Shown here piece after piece: positions 45,476 through 53,720 of a stretch of 64,000 bases of DNA. A program made the translations under genes and the position numbers. Position 1 is the stretch's first letter. Each line of letters starts with the position of its first letter. A model generated the notes under the pieces. It was not told the origin of the DNA, ran no database searches, and saw only the letters and a list, made by a program, of their open reading frames with translations. The DNA is from Salibacterium qingdaonense (lineage in GTDB: Bacteria; Bacillota; Bacilli; Bacillales; Marinococcaceae), in assembly GCF_900114715.1 (NCBI RefSeq), contig NZ_FOTY01000003.1, positions 208,996-272,995 of the forward strand. Direction: 5' to 3'.

Positions 45476-46027
45476 ATGACAGGAGGACGTACACTGCTCG
45501 TTATGATTGTATTATCTGTTTTATGGCCTTTAAACCCGGTTCCAGAACCTGGTGATCCTTATATCATTATTAATAAAAACTCGAATACGCTGGCATTTAT
45601 TGATAACGGGAGCATTGTGAAAGAGTATCCGGTTGCGACCGGGAGAAAAGAGGAACTTACTCCGGAAGGCGAATTCACGATTGTTGTAAAAGCTGTACGG
45701 CCGTATTACCGAAAGCTGGATATAAAGGGAGGAGATCCTGATAATCCACTTGGAAGCAGATGGATCGGTTTTGACGCAGAAAACACGAATGGACGTATAT
45801 ACGGCATCCATGGAACCAACCGTTCTTCATCCATCGGAGGCTATGTATCCAATGGCTGCGTGCGTATGCATAATGATGATGTTAATGAATTATTTGAGAA
45901 TGTCGAAAACGGAGTGAAAGTATGGATTGAAAGCAGTTCAAGATCAATGGAGGCTGCTGCAAAGAAACGGGGAGTGCTTTTTGACAGAAAACCTCTCTAT
46001 CTAAATGAGGATTTAAAAAGTATGTAA
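45476..46027 (+). CDS. L,D-transpeptidase (YkuD domain)
   Basis: The 183-residue protein has a signal-peptide-like N-terminus (LLVMIVLSVLWPLNPV) and a YkuD domain with VATGRKEELTPEGEF, HGTNRSSSIGG (His112) and SNGCVRMHNDDV with the catalytic Cys128. It should form 3-3 cross-links or attach groups to peptidoglycan outside the membrane. The ATG follows AAGGTG by eight bases; a GTG three codons earlier is possible. It corresponds in place to yqjB. Confidence 0.88.
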   Translation: MTGGRTLLVMIVLSVLWPLNPVPEPGDPYIIINKNSNTLAFIDNGSIVKEYPVATGRKEELTPEGEFTIVVKAVRPYYRKLDIKGGDPDNPLGSRWIGFDAENTNGRIYGIHGTNRSSSIGGYVSNGCVRMHNDDVNELFENVENGVKVWIESSSRSMEAAAKKRGVLFDRKPLYLNEDLKSM

Positions 46028-46052
46028 ACGGCCCTTGAATCCGGGCCGTTTT
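46027..46052 (+). terminator. Terminator after the L,D-transpeptidase gene
   Basis: AACGGCCC and GGGCCGTT pair around TTGAATCC, ending in four T residues; it overlaps the stop codon. Confidence 0.75.
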
Positions 46053-46067
46053 GGCAATCGGCACTTT

Positions 46068-46160
46068 TTAGAAGAAACTTGCGGCGCCGGTGAGCACAGT
46101 CCCGAGGACTAATGTTATAATCATAATGTAAATAATGATGCTCTGGAATTTCTTAGGCAT
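46068..46160 (-). CDS. prli42: Stressosome-associated small membrane protein Prli42
   Basis: A 30-codon minus-strand frame reads MPKKFQSIIIYIMIITLVLG and ends TGAASFF, with GGAGGG six bases before the ATG. Basic start, one membrane helix and a small-residue end match Prli42, a conserved Firmicute miniprotein that in Listeria tethers the stressosome to the membrane. It is well below the size usually called as a gene. Function here is inferred from similarity. Confidence 0.82.
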   Translation of the reverse strand: MPKKFQSIIIYIMIITLVLGTVLTGAASFF

Positions 46161-46268
46161 TTAAATCCCTCCACAGACGAACTCTTTCTTTGTATTGTAC
46201 TTAATGCCGCGATAAACCTCAACCATGAATTCAAGTGGAAGAAATCGATGTCACAGGAGATGAACGCC

Positions 46269-47402
46269 ATGATCAATAAAGAGAGACTTACTACCGAAAT
46301 GATGGAACTGGTCCAGATAGATTCAGAGACCGGATATGAACAGGAAATCGCCGGACAGCTGAAACAGCGGTTCGAATCGCTTGGATGTATCGTGGAAGAA
46401 GACGATGCTGCCAGAGTGACCGGCCACGGGGCGGGAAACTTAATCTGTACGTGGCCCGCAGATGAAAATCATACAGAAGCGGATATGATTTATTTTACGA
46501 GCCACATGGACACGGTAACACCTGGGGTAAATGTCCAGCCTGTACTGGAAGATGGATTTATTAAAAGCGATGGGACTACTGTACTTGGGGCCGATGATAA
46601 AGCAGGCCTTGCTGTCATGCTTGAAACCATCCGGTCGATGCAGGAAGAAAATAAACCGCACGGCCCGGTCCAGTTTGTTATTACTGTAGGGGAAGAATCA
46701 GGTTTAAAAGGTGCCAAAGCACTGGACACATCTCTGTTGAAAGCAAAAATGGGATATGCGCTGGATAGTGATGGCAGTGTTGGCCACATGGTAACGAGCG
46801 CCCCTTATCAAAGTAAGCTGGATATTAAAGTGAACGGTAGAAAGGCTCATGCCGGTCTTGCCCCGGAGAAAGGAATTTCTGCCATCACAGCAGCAGCCAA
46901 AGCTGTCAGCAGAATGCCGCTTGGACGCATTGACGAAGAAACAACAGCTAATATCGGAAGGTTTGAAGGAGGCGGCCCGACCAATGTCGTATGTGACGAA
47001 GTATCAATCCTGGCAGAGGCCCGTTCTTTATCCGAAAAAAAGCTGTATACCCAAGTCGAAAAGATGACGTCGGCTGTTCAAACCACCGCGGAAAATATGG
47101 GAACCACCGCGGAAGTGGAGGATACCCTGATGTACAGCGGGTATAAACTGAATGAGGAAGATCAGGTTGTCCAACTGGCCTTTAAAGCAGCTGAAACAAT
47201 AGGTTTAGAACCAAAAATGCTTCAAAGCGGCGGAGGTAGTGATGCCAATATTATAAGTGGTTACGGCATTCCGACCGTTAATCTAGCTGTTGGATATGAG
47301 CATATTCATACGACGGATGAAAAAATACCGGTTTCTGAACTGCAGAATCTTGCCGAGCTGGTAAGGACCATTATAGAGCAGGCTGCTTCCCCGGAGTGTT
47401 AA
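46269..47402 (+). CDS. yqjE: M20 family peptidase YqjE (tripeptidase-like)
   Basis: The 377-residue metallopeptidase has SHMDTVTPGVNV, GADDKAGLAVML, VGEESGLKGA and GGGSDANI, which carry the two-zinc site and catalytic Glu of the M20/PepT group. It should cleave small peptides in the cytosol. The ATG at 46269 is placed after AGGAGATGA; earlier Met codons at 46248 and 46260 have poor spacing. Confidence 0.9.
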   Translation: MINKERLTTEMMELVQIDSETGYEQEIAGQLKQRFESLGCIVEEDDAARVTGHGAGNLICTWPADENHTEADMIYFTSHMDTVTPGVNVQPVLEDGFIKSDGTTVLGADDKAGLAVMLETIRSMQEENKPHGPVQFVITVGEESGLKGAKALDTSLLKAKMGYALDSDGSVGHMVTSAPYQSKLDIKVNGRKAHAGLAPEKGISAITAAAKAVSRMPLGRIDEETTANIGRFEGGGPTNVVCDEVSILAEARSLSEKKLYTQVEKMTSAVQTTAENMGTTAEVEDTLMYSGYKLNEEDQVVQLAFKAAETIGLEPKMLQSGGGSDANIISGYGIPTVNLAVGYEHIHTTDEKIPVSELQNLAELVRTIIEQAASPEC

Positions 47403-47479
47403 TGGGAAGTCTTTGGGGGGCGTATTGTCGTTCAAAGTTGAATGGGAGGCTGTTATACGCCGGCTGAAGGAGGCTGGAA

Positions 47480-48676
47480 ATGGAGGGGAAATCCTGGAAT
47501 GGAAAAATTGTGTTTCATGTTGACATGAACAGTTTCTACGCGAGCGTGGAGCAGACCTATGACCCTTCGCTCCGCGGCAGACCGCTTGCTATCGCGGGCA
47601 ACCCCCGAGAGCGCAGAGGTATCGTTGTTACAGCCAGCTATGAAGCCAGAAAATACGGTGTTAAGACAACTATGCCTGTATGGGAAGCCTTAAAAAAATG
47701 TCCGGACCTGCTGTTACGAAAACCGGACTTTAAAAAATACAGAAAGGCGTCGGCCGGGATATTTGAACTGCTGCAAGAATATACAGACATCGTGGAGCCG
47801 GTTTCGATAGATGAAGGTTATATGGATGTGACAGAAGCTTTCCAAAAGAGAGACGTTGTAGAGCTTGCTGTGGAAATACAAAATAGACTGCAGCGGGAAC
47901 TGGGGCTTCCTGCAAGTATAGGAATAGCTCCGTGTCGATTTCTTGCGAAAATGGCCAGTGACATGAAAAAGCCGCTTGGTATTACGATACTGAGAAAACG
48001 GGATCTCCCCCAAAAATTGTGGCCGCTCCCTGTGGAAGAAATGCATGGCGTAGGGAACAAAACTGCTGAAAAGATGAAGCGGATGCAGATTACAACAATT
48101 GGTGAACTCGCTTCCGCTTCCAGGGAATCTCTGAAAGACCGGTTTGGCGTAAATGGAGTGAAACTTCATGAACGTGCGAATGGAATCGATCCGCGCGACA
48201 TTGATCCGGAAGCCGCCAATGAAGTTAAAAGCGTAGGTAAATCAACAACGACAGCTTATGATGTTACACAAAGACAGGTACTTCTGGATATTCTGAAAGA
48301 TTTGTCCTCCAAAATGGCAGAACGAATGAAACGAAAACAGGTGTGTTCCAGTAATATCCAAATCACAATCCGGTATAACAATAGAACGACCATAACAAGA
48401 AGCAGAAAACTTTTGAATCCGTTATGGAATGAAGAAGATATCTATCACGAGGCTGCAGCCCTATTGGATAAATACTGGGACCATCATCCGGTCAGACTGC
48501 TGGGAATTACAGGGCTTGATGTCGTTGGGCTGGATCATGCTTACAAACAGCTTGATCTGTTCACATACGAACAGGAGATACAAAAAGATAAACTTTACCA
48601 TACGATGGCCGGTCTTGAAGAAAAGTACGGTTCCCGTGTCATTTCAAAGGGTTTCCCGTACCGGCATAAAAAATAA
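47480..48676 (+). CDS. dinB: DNA polymerase IV (DinB/YqjH)
   Basis: A 398-residue Y-family polymerase. Catalytic acidic residues lie in FHVDMNSFYASVE and PVSIDEGYMDV; SIGIAPCRFLAKMASD and the helix-hairpin-helix HGVGNKTAEKMKRM follow, with a little-finger domain and a beta-clamp motif QLDLF near the end. It performs error-prone translesion synthesis. The ATG follows AAGGAGGCT. Confidence 0.95.
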   Translation: MEGKSWNGKIVFHVDMNSFYASVEQTYDPSLRGRPLAIAGNPRERRGIVVTASYEARKYGVKTTMPVWEALKKCPDLLLRKPDFKKYRKASAGIFELLQEYTDIVEPVSIDEGYMDVTEAFQKRDVVELAVEIQNRLQRELGLPASIGIAPCRFLAKMASDMKKPLGITILRKRDLPQKLWPLPVEEMHGVGNKTAEKMKRMQITTIGELASASRESLKDRFGVNGVKLHERANGIDPRDIDPEAANEVKSVGKSTTTAYDVTQRQVLLDILKDLSSKMAERMKRKQVCSSNIQITIRYNNRTTITRSRKLLNPLWNEEDIYHEAAALLDKYWDHHPVRLLGITGLDVVGLDHAYKQLDLFTYEQEIQKDKLYHTMAGLEEKYGSRVISKGFPYRHKK

Positions 48677-48684
48677 AGAAAGAA

Positions 48685-48726
48685 ACCCCGGAAAATAAGG
48701 TGGAGAGATTTTCCGGGATTTTTTAT
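48685..48726 (+). terminator. Terminator of dinB
   Basis: CCCGGAAAAT pairs perfectly with ATTTTCCGGG around an 11-base loop, followed by ATTTTTT. Confidence 0.88.
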
Positions 48727-48797
48727 ATCATTGTTTATTAAAGAGAACGGTGCAGTGAGCCGATATAACAAAGAGACACAGATACGGGGGTGAAAGG

Positions 48798-51158
48798 ATG
48801 CAGGCACCTACATATTCTTTTTCGGGCCAAGGCAGAAGTGGAGCAGACCGGATGCAGGAAGGAGGCGTCTACCGGGGCCGTATTCTCGAACAAAACAGCA
48901 AAGGCGGAGCTCTGTTAGATCTGCAGGGAACCAAAATTAAAGCATCCTTTCAGGGCGGGATGCCGGCGAAAAACCAGGTAGCATTCCAGGTTACAGGTAA
49001 TAAAGAGGGAGCACTCCAGGTCCGGGCTTTACAGGAAGAAAGAGGGGGAAGTACCGTTTCTCTGAAGACGTCAGGTCTTTTAAAGAAAGTGGGAGTGCAG
49101 GATCCATCAGATGGAATGACAAAAGCAGCTAAAGTTATGCTGCAGTCCGGATCCCCTTTGACAAAAGACAGTGCCGCATCTGTACAGCGTTTTATGAACG
49201 AGGCAGATGGAAGTCTTGAACAGAAATTAAACACGATCAAAGCTGCAGCTGGAAAACAGGTGGACATGACCCCTGCCAATCTCCAGCGCATCCATGACAG
49301 TCTGCACAGCAGCAGGCAGACGTCCGATTTTATAAATGAATGGACTTCTTCAAAGACGGAGGCAGCCGTAGATGTTCCGCAGCTGGAAAAAACCGTACAG
49401 CGTGCACTGCAGGCAGCATCTGATTCCCAACATAAAGACATTCGTGAAGCAGCAGCCTCCATCAAGCAGCAGCTGCAGCAGGGGGGATCCCTGAATCAGG
49501 CTGTACAGGCGGTGAAAAGCAATATTCTTTCTCATCCGGACCTTTCACAGGAAACAGCCGAGGTGCTGAAAAAAACAATACAGGAAGCGGAGTTTTTAGC
49601 TGAAACAGGGCAAAAAAGACTGATGCAGGCTCTTCAAAATGTTTTTTCAGAGAAACAGGGGTCGGATTCTGACTCTGCTCAGCTGCTGCGGCATATGCAG
49701 CCCCTTCTTTCTTCAACAGTACCGGGGCAGAACAATCAAGAGCTGCAGCAAATGCTGCAGCAATCCGGTGTTACAAAAAATGATATGAACCGTATTGTGA
49801 AACTTACAGACCAAATGATGCAGCTGGAGGAATCGGGACGGGGACGAATCATGAATACGATAGATCAGTGGGTGGCTGCTGGTGCAGGTACATCAAGTGA
49901 ACAGGCATCCGCTGCTTCCACAGGAATGTCGTCCGCCTCTACGGCTGCATCCAGCGCCTTTTATCAGGGAGCGGCCGCTGAGACTTCGTTATCTGCTCCA
50001 TTTGAAACGAAACCCATGCTGGAAACAACAATCACCAACCGTATGGTGAAAGCGACAGATGAATTTCAGCAGATGCAGAAGAATACGGTCAAACAGCTGG
50101 ATCAGACCGGAAAGATGCTGGAACAGAACCGGCAGACAGCACCTCAGGCTAAACAGGTACTGGAAGCAGCCATTCACAAACTGGACCGTTCCATTCTTCG
50201 AAGTGACTTCACGCTGTTTACTGATATGAAAACGGAACGAAATATGCTTCAGGCAAGCACCCGGCTTACAGAAGCAAAACAGCTTCTATCGAATGGGAAG
50301 TTTCAGTCGGCGTGGAAAGTTGTTGATGAAGTTCGTCAATCGGTTCAATCCATGGAATTCAATGCCTCGGAGCAGAAAGTCAAGCAAATGATTACGCGGG
50401 AAGAAACAGCTGCCCGAAACACGGGAATGCAGCGGGCTGTGCAGTATACGGTGGATCAGGCACGTGCAGCCATGCAGGAACCGTCCCCGCGTCAGGTGTT
50501 TGAGCTTGTCCGTTCACTCGGCCTCAACCGTGAGCAGGAACTAGGACAAATGCTCACGACATCCGGGAGACAACAGCACCAGAACCAAGCCGCGCAGCAG
50601 AATATGAAAGAGGCGCTGCTGCAGTTGATGAAACATGAAAATGACGGAAGCAGCCTGCAGCAAAAGTCGGGCCAGACTCTCTCCAATCTGACAGGGCAGC
50701 AGCTGATGAGTAAAACCGACCAGGGAAACAATATGCAGCAGCTGTTATTCAATCTTCCTGTTCCGATGAAAGAAAACATGGAGGATTTGCAGGTATACGT
50801 GCAGGCGCGTCAGGAAGAGGGAGAAATGGACTGGGAGAACTGCAATCTCTACTTCCTTATTGAGACGGCTTCGCTTGGTGAAACAGGAATCATGCTTCAC
50901 GCTTCCGACAGACAGCTTGCCATAACATTAAAAAACGACGATCCCGATTTTGAAAAAACAATGGCCCCGCTTGTCGAACAGGCTACCGAATCTATAAACG
51001 AAATCGGTTATAATATACAGGATATCCGCTATCAGCCAATGTCCAGGCCCAGGGAGGAGAACACAGAGGATCTGAATCAGAAAGATATATCGGAAGAACG
51101 TCCGGAACCATCTGAACACCCATTTGAAACCATGAAAGGATTCGATTATAAAATATGA
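48798..51158 (+). CDS. FliK-like / YlqG-type large protein
   Basis: The 786-residue protein is rich in Gln, Ser and Ala with long helical, low-complexity stretches (for example KIKASFQGGMPAKNQVAFQV early, then Gln-rich helices). The last 150 residues (LFNLPVPMKENMEDLQVYVQ onward, with NLYFLIETASLGETGIML) resemble the FliK C-terminal domain. With the next gene, an FlhB-C-like protein, it corresponds to the B. subtilis ylqG-ylqH pair, here relocated after dinB. Role unknown; hook-length control or a secretion ruler function is inference. Confidence 0.68.
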   Translation: MQAPTYSFSGQGRSGADRMQEGGVYRGRILEQNSKGGALLDLQGTKIKASFQGGMPAKNQVAFQVTGNKEGALQVRALQEERGGSTVSLKTSGLLKKVGVQDPSDGMTKAAKVMLQSGSPLTKDSAASVQRFMNEADGSLEQKLNTIKAAAGKQVDMTPANLQRIHDSLHSSRQTSDFINEWTSSKTEAAVDVPQLEKTVQRALQAASDSQHKDIREAAASIKQQLQQGGSLNQAVQAVKSNILSHPDLSQETAEVLKKTIQEAEFLAETGQKRLMQALQNVFSEKQGSDSDSAQLLRHMQPLLSSTVPGQNNQELQQMLQQSGVTKNDMNRIVKLTDQMMQLEESGRGRIMNTIDQWVAAGAGTSSEQASAASTGMSSASTAASSAFYQGAAAETSLSAPFETKPMLETTITNRMVKATDEFQQMQKNTVKQLDQTGKMLEQNRQTAPQAKQVLEAAIHKLDRSILRSDFTLFTDMKTERNMLQASTRLTEAKQLLSNGKFQSAWKVVDEVRQSVQSMEFNASEQKVKQMITREETAARNTGMQRAVQYTVDQARAAMQEPSPRQVFELVRSLGLNREQELGQMLTTSGRQQHQNQAAQQNMKEALLQLMKHENDGSSLQQKSGQTLSNLTGQQLMSKTDQGNNMQQLLFNLPVPMKENMEDLQVYVQARQEEGEMDWENCNLYFLIETASLGETGIMLHASDRQLAITLKNDDPDFEKTMAPLVEQATESINEIGYNIQDIRYQPMSRPREENTEDLNQKDISEERPEPSEHPFETMKGFDYKI

Positions 51159-51448
51159 ATCATACCGGTTACTTTAATCACGTTCAACGGAAACTGCAGA
51201 ATGGCCCTTCTGCGGCCGTCATTAAATATGAAGATGGTGAGGCTCCACGAGTGACGGCCAGGGGTTCGGGAGAAGCAGCCAGACATATTCTTTCTCTGGC
51301 AGAAGAGAACGATATTTATCTACAGGAAGACCCGGGACTGCTGGAAAGCCTGCTTGACATGGATCTTGGCGAAAACGTACCCCCGCAGCTCTACTCTGTT
51401 ATTGCTGAAGTACTGATTCTTATTGAAGAAATGGAAAGAAAATATTAA
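51155..51448 (+). CDS. ylqH: FlhB C-terminal-domain-like protein (YlqH family)
   Basis: A 97-residue protein matching the EscU/YscU/FlhB cytosolic domain: AAVIKYEDGEAPRVTARGSG, EENDIYLQEDPGLLESLL and YSVIAEVLILIEEM. The self-cleaving NPTH site of FlhB is absent, as in YlqH proteins. It overlaps the FliK-like gene by four bases, so they are coupled. Function unknown. Confidence 0.82.
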   Translation: MNHTGYFNHVQRKLQNGPSAAVIKYEDGEAPRVTARGSGEAARHILSLAEENDIYLQEDPGLLESLLDMDLGENVPPQLYSVIAEVLILIEEMERKY

Positions 51449-51534
51449 TTCTTTTTTGCCATGATGCCGCTTGTGTTATTGTAAACGGCAGATATGGTAG
51501 AATACTCATATAATGTCATGAAGGTCGTGATAGA

Positions 51535-51972
51535 ATGGATATCCAGAAAATTATGCAGACAGGGACAACTCCTCCCTCCAAAAAGACAAAAGAAGCTGCG
51601 AAACCAGGTGTCCAGTTTTCTGAAGTGATGGACAACCGTCGAAATGAGAAAGCGTATGAGCGTTTCACTAAAATGATCCAGGACATTGATGACCAAGGCA
51701 AAGCTCTAGCGGAGTCACGGACAGTAGATGAACTGAAGAAATATAAAAAACTCGTAAAAGATTTTATGGAGTCTGTGGAGCAGGGGCTGCATCTTGAAGA
51801 AAAACACGGTTTTAACCGCCGCGGACGTACGAAAGTGTATAAAATTGTTGAAGAAGTCGATCAAAAGTTGATGGATTTAACAAATTCGGTAATGGATCAG
51901 CAAAAGTCCAGTATTGATATCCTGGATAAAGTCGGTGAGATTAAAGGGCTTCTTGTGAACATGTATGTGTAA
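51535..51972 (+). CDS. yaaR: YaaR family protein (DUF327)
   Basis: A 145-residue soluble helical protein with KKYKKLVKDFMESVEQGLHL and KVYKIVEEVDQKLMDL, features of the DUF327/YaaR family of unknown function. In B. subtilis yaaR is near the replication origin, so its place here is a relocation. Downstream to 52164 I see only a weak promoter-like region. Confidence 0.82.
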   Translation: MDIQKIMQTGTTPPSKKTKEAAKPGVQFSEVMDNRRNEKAYERFTKMIQDIDDQGKALAESRTVDELKKYKKLVKDFMESVEQGLHLEEKHGFNRRGRTKVYKIVEEVDQKLMDLTNSVMDQQKSSIDILDKVGEIKGLLVNMYV

Positions 51973-52164
51973 AACGACACAGCTGTTAAAAATGGGATAA
52001 CGATGCAGCAACAGCGTTTTCGACGCCTCATTGAAGGATCGGATGCGCTTTTCTTATAGTTGTTTGAAGGGTTTCAGGCACCGTATCGTTATACATGCTC
52101 TGCCTTTTTGATTGCATGGACGGGCGGATACGTTATAATAAGGATAAATGAGGTGCCATAAACA

Positions 52165-52626
52165 ATGAGTGTAAACGTATTATTTTTATGTCTCGGCAAT
52201 ATCTGCCGGTCTCCTATGGCGGAGGCCGTATTTCGTGATAAAGTGACAAAAGCCGGGCTGGAAGATGAAATTGTAATTGATTCTGCCGGTGTCGGGCACT
52301 GGCATATTGGAAAACCACCACATGAAGGTACGAGGAATATGCTGCACTACCACGGTATCCCGTCAGAAAATATAAAGGCAAGACAGCTGACAAATGATGA
52401 TGCTGCAGCATTTGATTATATTATCGCGATGGACGACAAGAACATGAATGCTCTTTTGGAAGAGACAAAGGCCTGTCGGAAAAAAATGCTCGATTTTCAC
52501 CCGGAGAGACAGGGGGAAGATGTCCCGGATCCTTATATGACCGGCGGCTTCGAGGAAGTCTTCGACTTGATACATATGAGTTGCGACGGACTTTTGGAAT
52601 GGATCCGAAAGAGGGAAAATATATGA
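52165..52626 (+). CDS. yfkJ: Low-molecular-weight protein-tyrosine phosphatase (YfkJ-like)
   Basis: The 153-residue protein has the P-loop CLGNICRS with nucleophile Cys9 and Arg15 and the general-acid Asp in VPDPYMTG. It removes phosphate from tyrosine (or arginine) residues. It overlaps the fructosamine kinase gene by four bases. Confidence 0.9.
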   Translation: MSVNVLFLCLGNICRSPMAEAVFRDKVTKAGLEDEIVIDSAGVGHWHIGKPPHEGTRNMLHYHGIPSENIKARQLTNDDAAAFDYIIAMDDKNMNALLEETKACRKKMLDFHPERQGEDVPDPYMTGGFEEVFDLIHMSCDGLLEWIRKRENI

Positions 52627-53477
52627 AAGAAATGATGCAGGAAGCTCTCCGGGAGGCAGGAGAACAGGCAGAAATAAAAAACGTAAAACAGTTGTCAGGG
52701 GGCAGCATCAGCCAGGCCTATCTTGTTGAAACCGCAGCAGCCTCCTATTTTATAAAGTGGCATGAGGAGGCACCGGTCGGCTTTTTCCGTCAGGAAGCGC
52801 TCGGTCTCCAGTTTCTTCAGGAAGCAGAAGCCCTTGCCGTTCCGAAAGTTTATACGTGGGGGAAGCATTTTATCGTTATGGACGCTGTAACCGGGACCTC
52901 TTCAGCTCATACTGAAGAAGAACTTGGACGAGGCATTGCGGCGCTCCATGCCGTGGAGGGATCCATTTTCGGTCTTGAGGAAGATAATTTTATCGGAGAA
53001 CTTCCCCAGATTAACGGCTGGGAGGGATCATGGCTTCCTTTTTTAAGAAATAAACGGCTTCTTCCGCAGATTGAACTGGGTCGATCCCTTGGCCGTCTTC
53101 AGTCGAGACGTTCGGAGAAAGCATACCGGCTTCTTGATCATCTGGATGAGTGGGTTCCGGATCATAACCGATCGGTGAAAGTGCACGGAGATTTGTGGGG
53201 CGGCAACTGGCTGCCCGGCAGACAGGGTCATCCTGTTTTAATTGACCCGGCCGTCTGGTACGGAGATCCCGAATTTGAACTGGCCTTCACTCATTTATTC
53301 GGAGGTTTCTCCAATACAATGTACCGGGCCTATGAAGAATTTCATCCGCCTGATCCGTTGTTTGAAGAACGAAAACCGATCTATCAGCTGTATTACCTGC
53401 TCGTTCATCTGAATATTTTCGGCGAAAGCTATGGAAGCGCAGTGGATGCAGTATTAAATCGGTATACCAGATTTTAA
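52623..53477 (+). CDS. Fructosamine kinase family protein
   Basis: The 284-residue protein belongs to the aminoglycoside phosphotransferase-like kinases: SGGSISQAYLVET as a glycine loop, YFIKWHEE with the ATP lysine, and KVHGDLWGGNWLP with the catalytic Asp. Family members phosphorylate ketoamine adducts on proteins, promoting deglycation. The ATG overlaps the phosphatase stop; the pairing phosphatase plus fructosamine kinase is common in bacteria. Confidence 0.87.
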   Translation: MKEMMQEALREAGEQAEIKNVKQLSGGSISQAYLVETAAASYFIKWHEEAPVGFFRQEALGLQFLQEAEALAVPKVYTWGKHFIVMDAVTGTSSAHTEEELGRGIAALHAVEGSIFGLEEDNFIGELPQINGWEGSWLPFLRNKRLLPQIELGRSLGRLQSRRSEKAYRLLDHLDEWVPDHNRSVKVHGDLWGGNWLPGRQGHPVLIDPAVWYGDPEFELAFTHLFGGFSNTMYRAYEEFHPPDPLFEERKPIYQLYYLLVHLNIFGESYGSAVDAVLNRYTRF

Positions 53478-53720
53478 TAGGTTTTCCATGGATGAAGGCA
53501 TAGTAAAAGGATATAAATCAAAGAAGAAATCCGGTCGACTGGCTTGCATTGGAATCTGAAATGCGGCGGGCTGCCCGGTTTTTTGTGTTGTCTATGCTTA
53601 CGCCTCATCTGGCTGCTTATACAAAGGAAGACCGCTTGTATTATATCCTTTTGTTCACATATTCCTGTCCCGCTCATACCATGCCAGAGAAGGAGAAATG
53701 GGCAGAAAGGGGTTATGGAT

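Noticed and set aside
53478..53720. A 67-codon frame and a possible T-box leader before asnB
   Set aside because: The frame overlaps the asnB start in another frame and lacks conserved features; no T-box core or specifier hairpin could be found.
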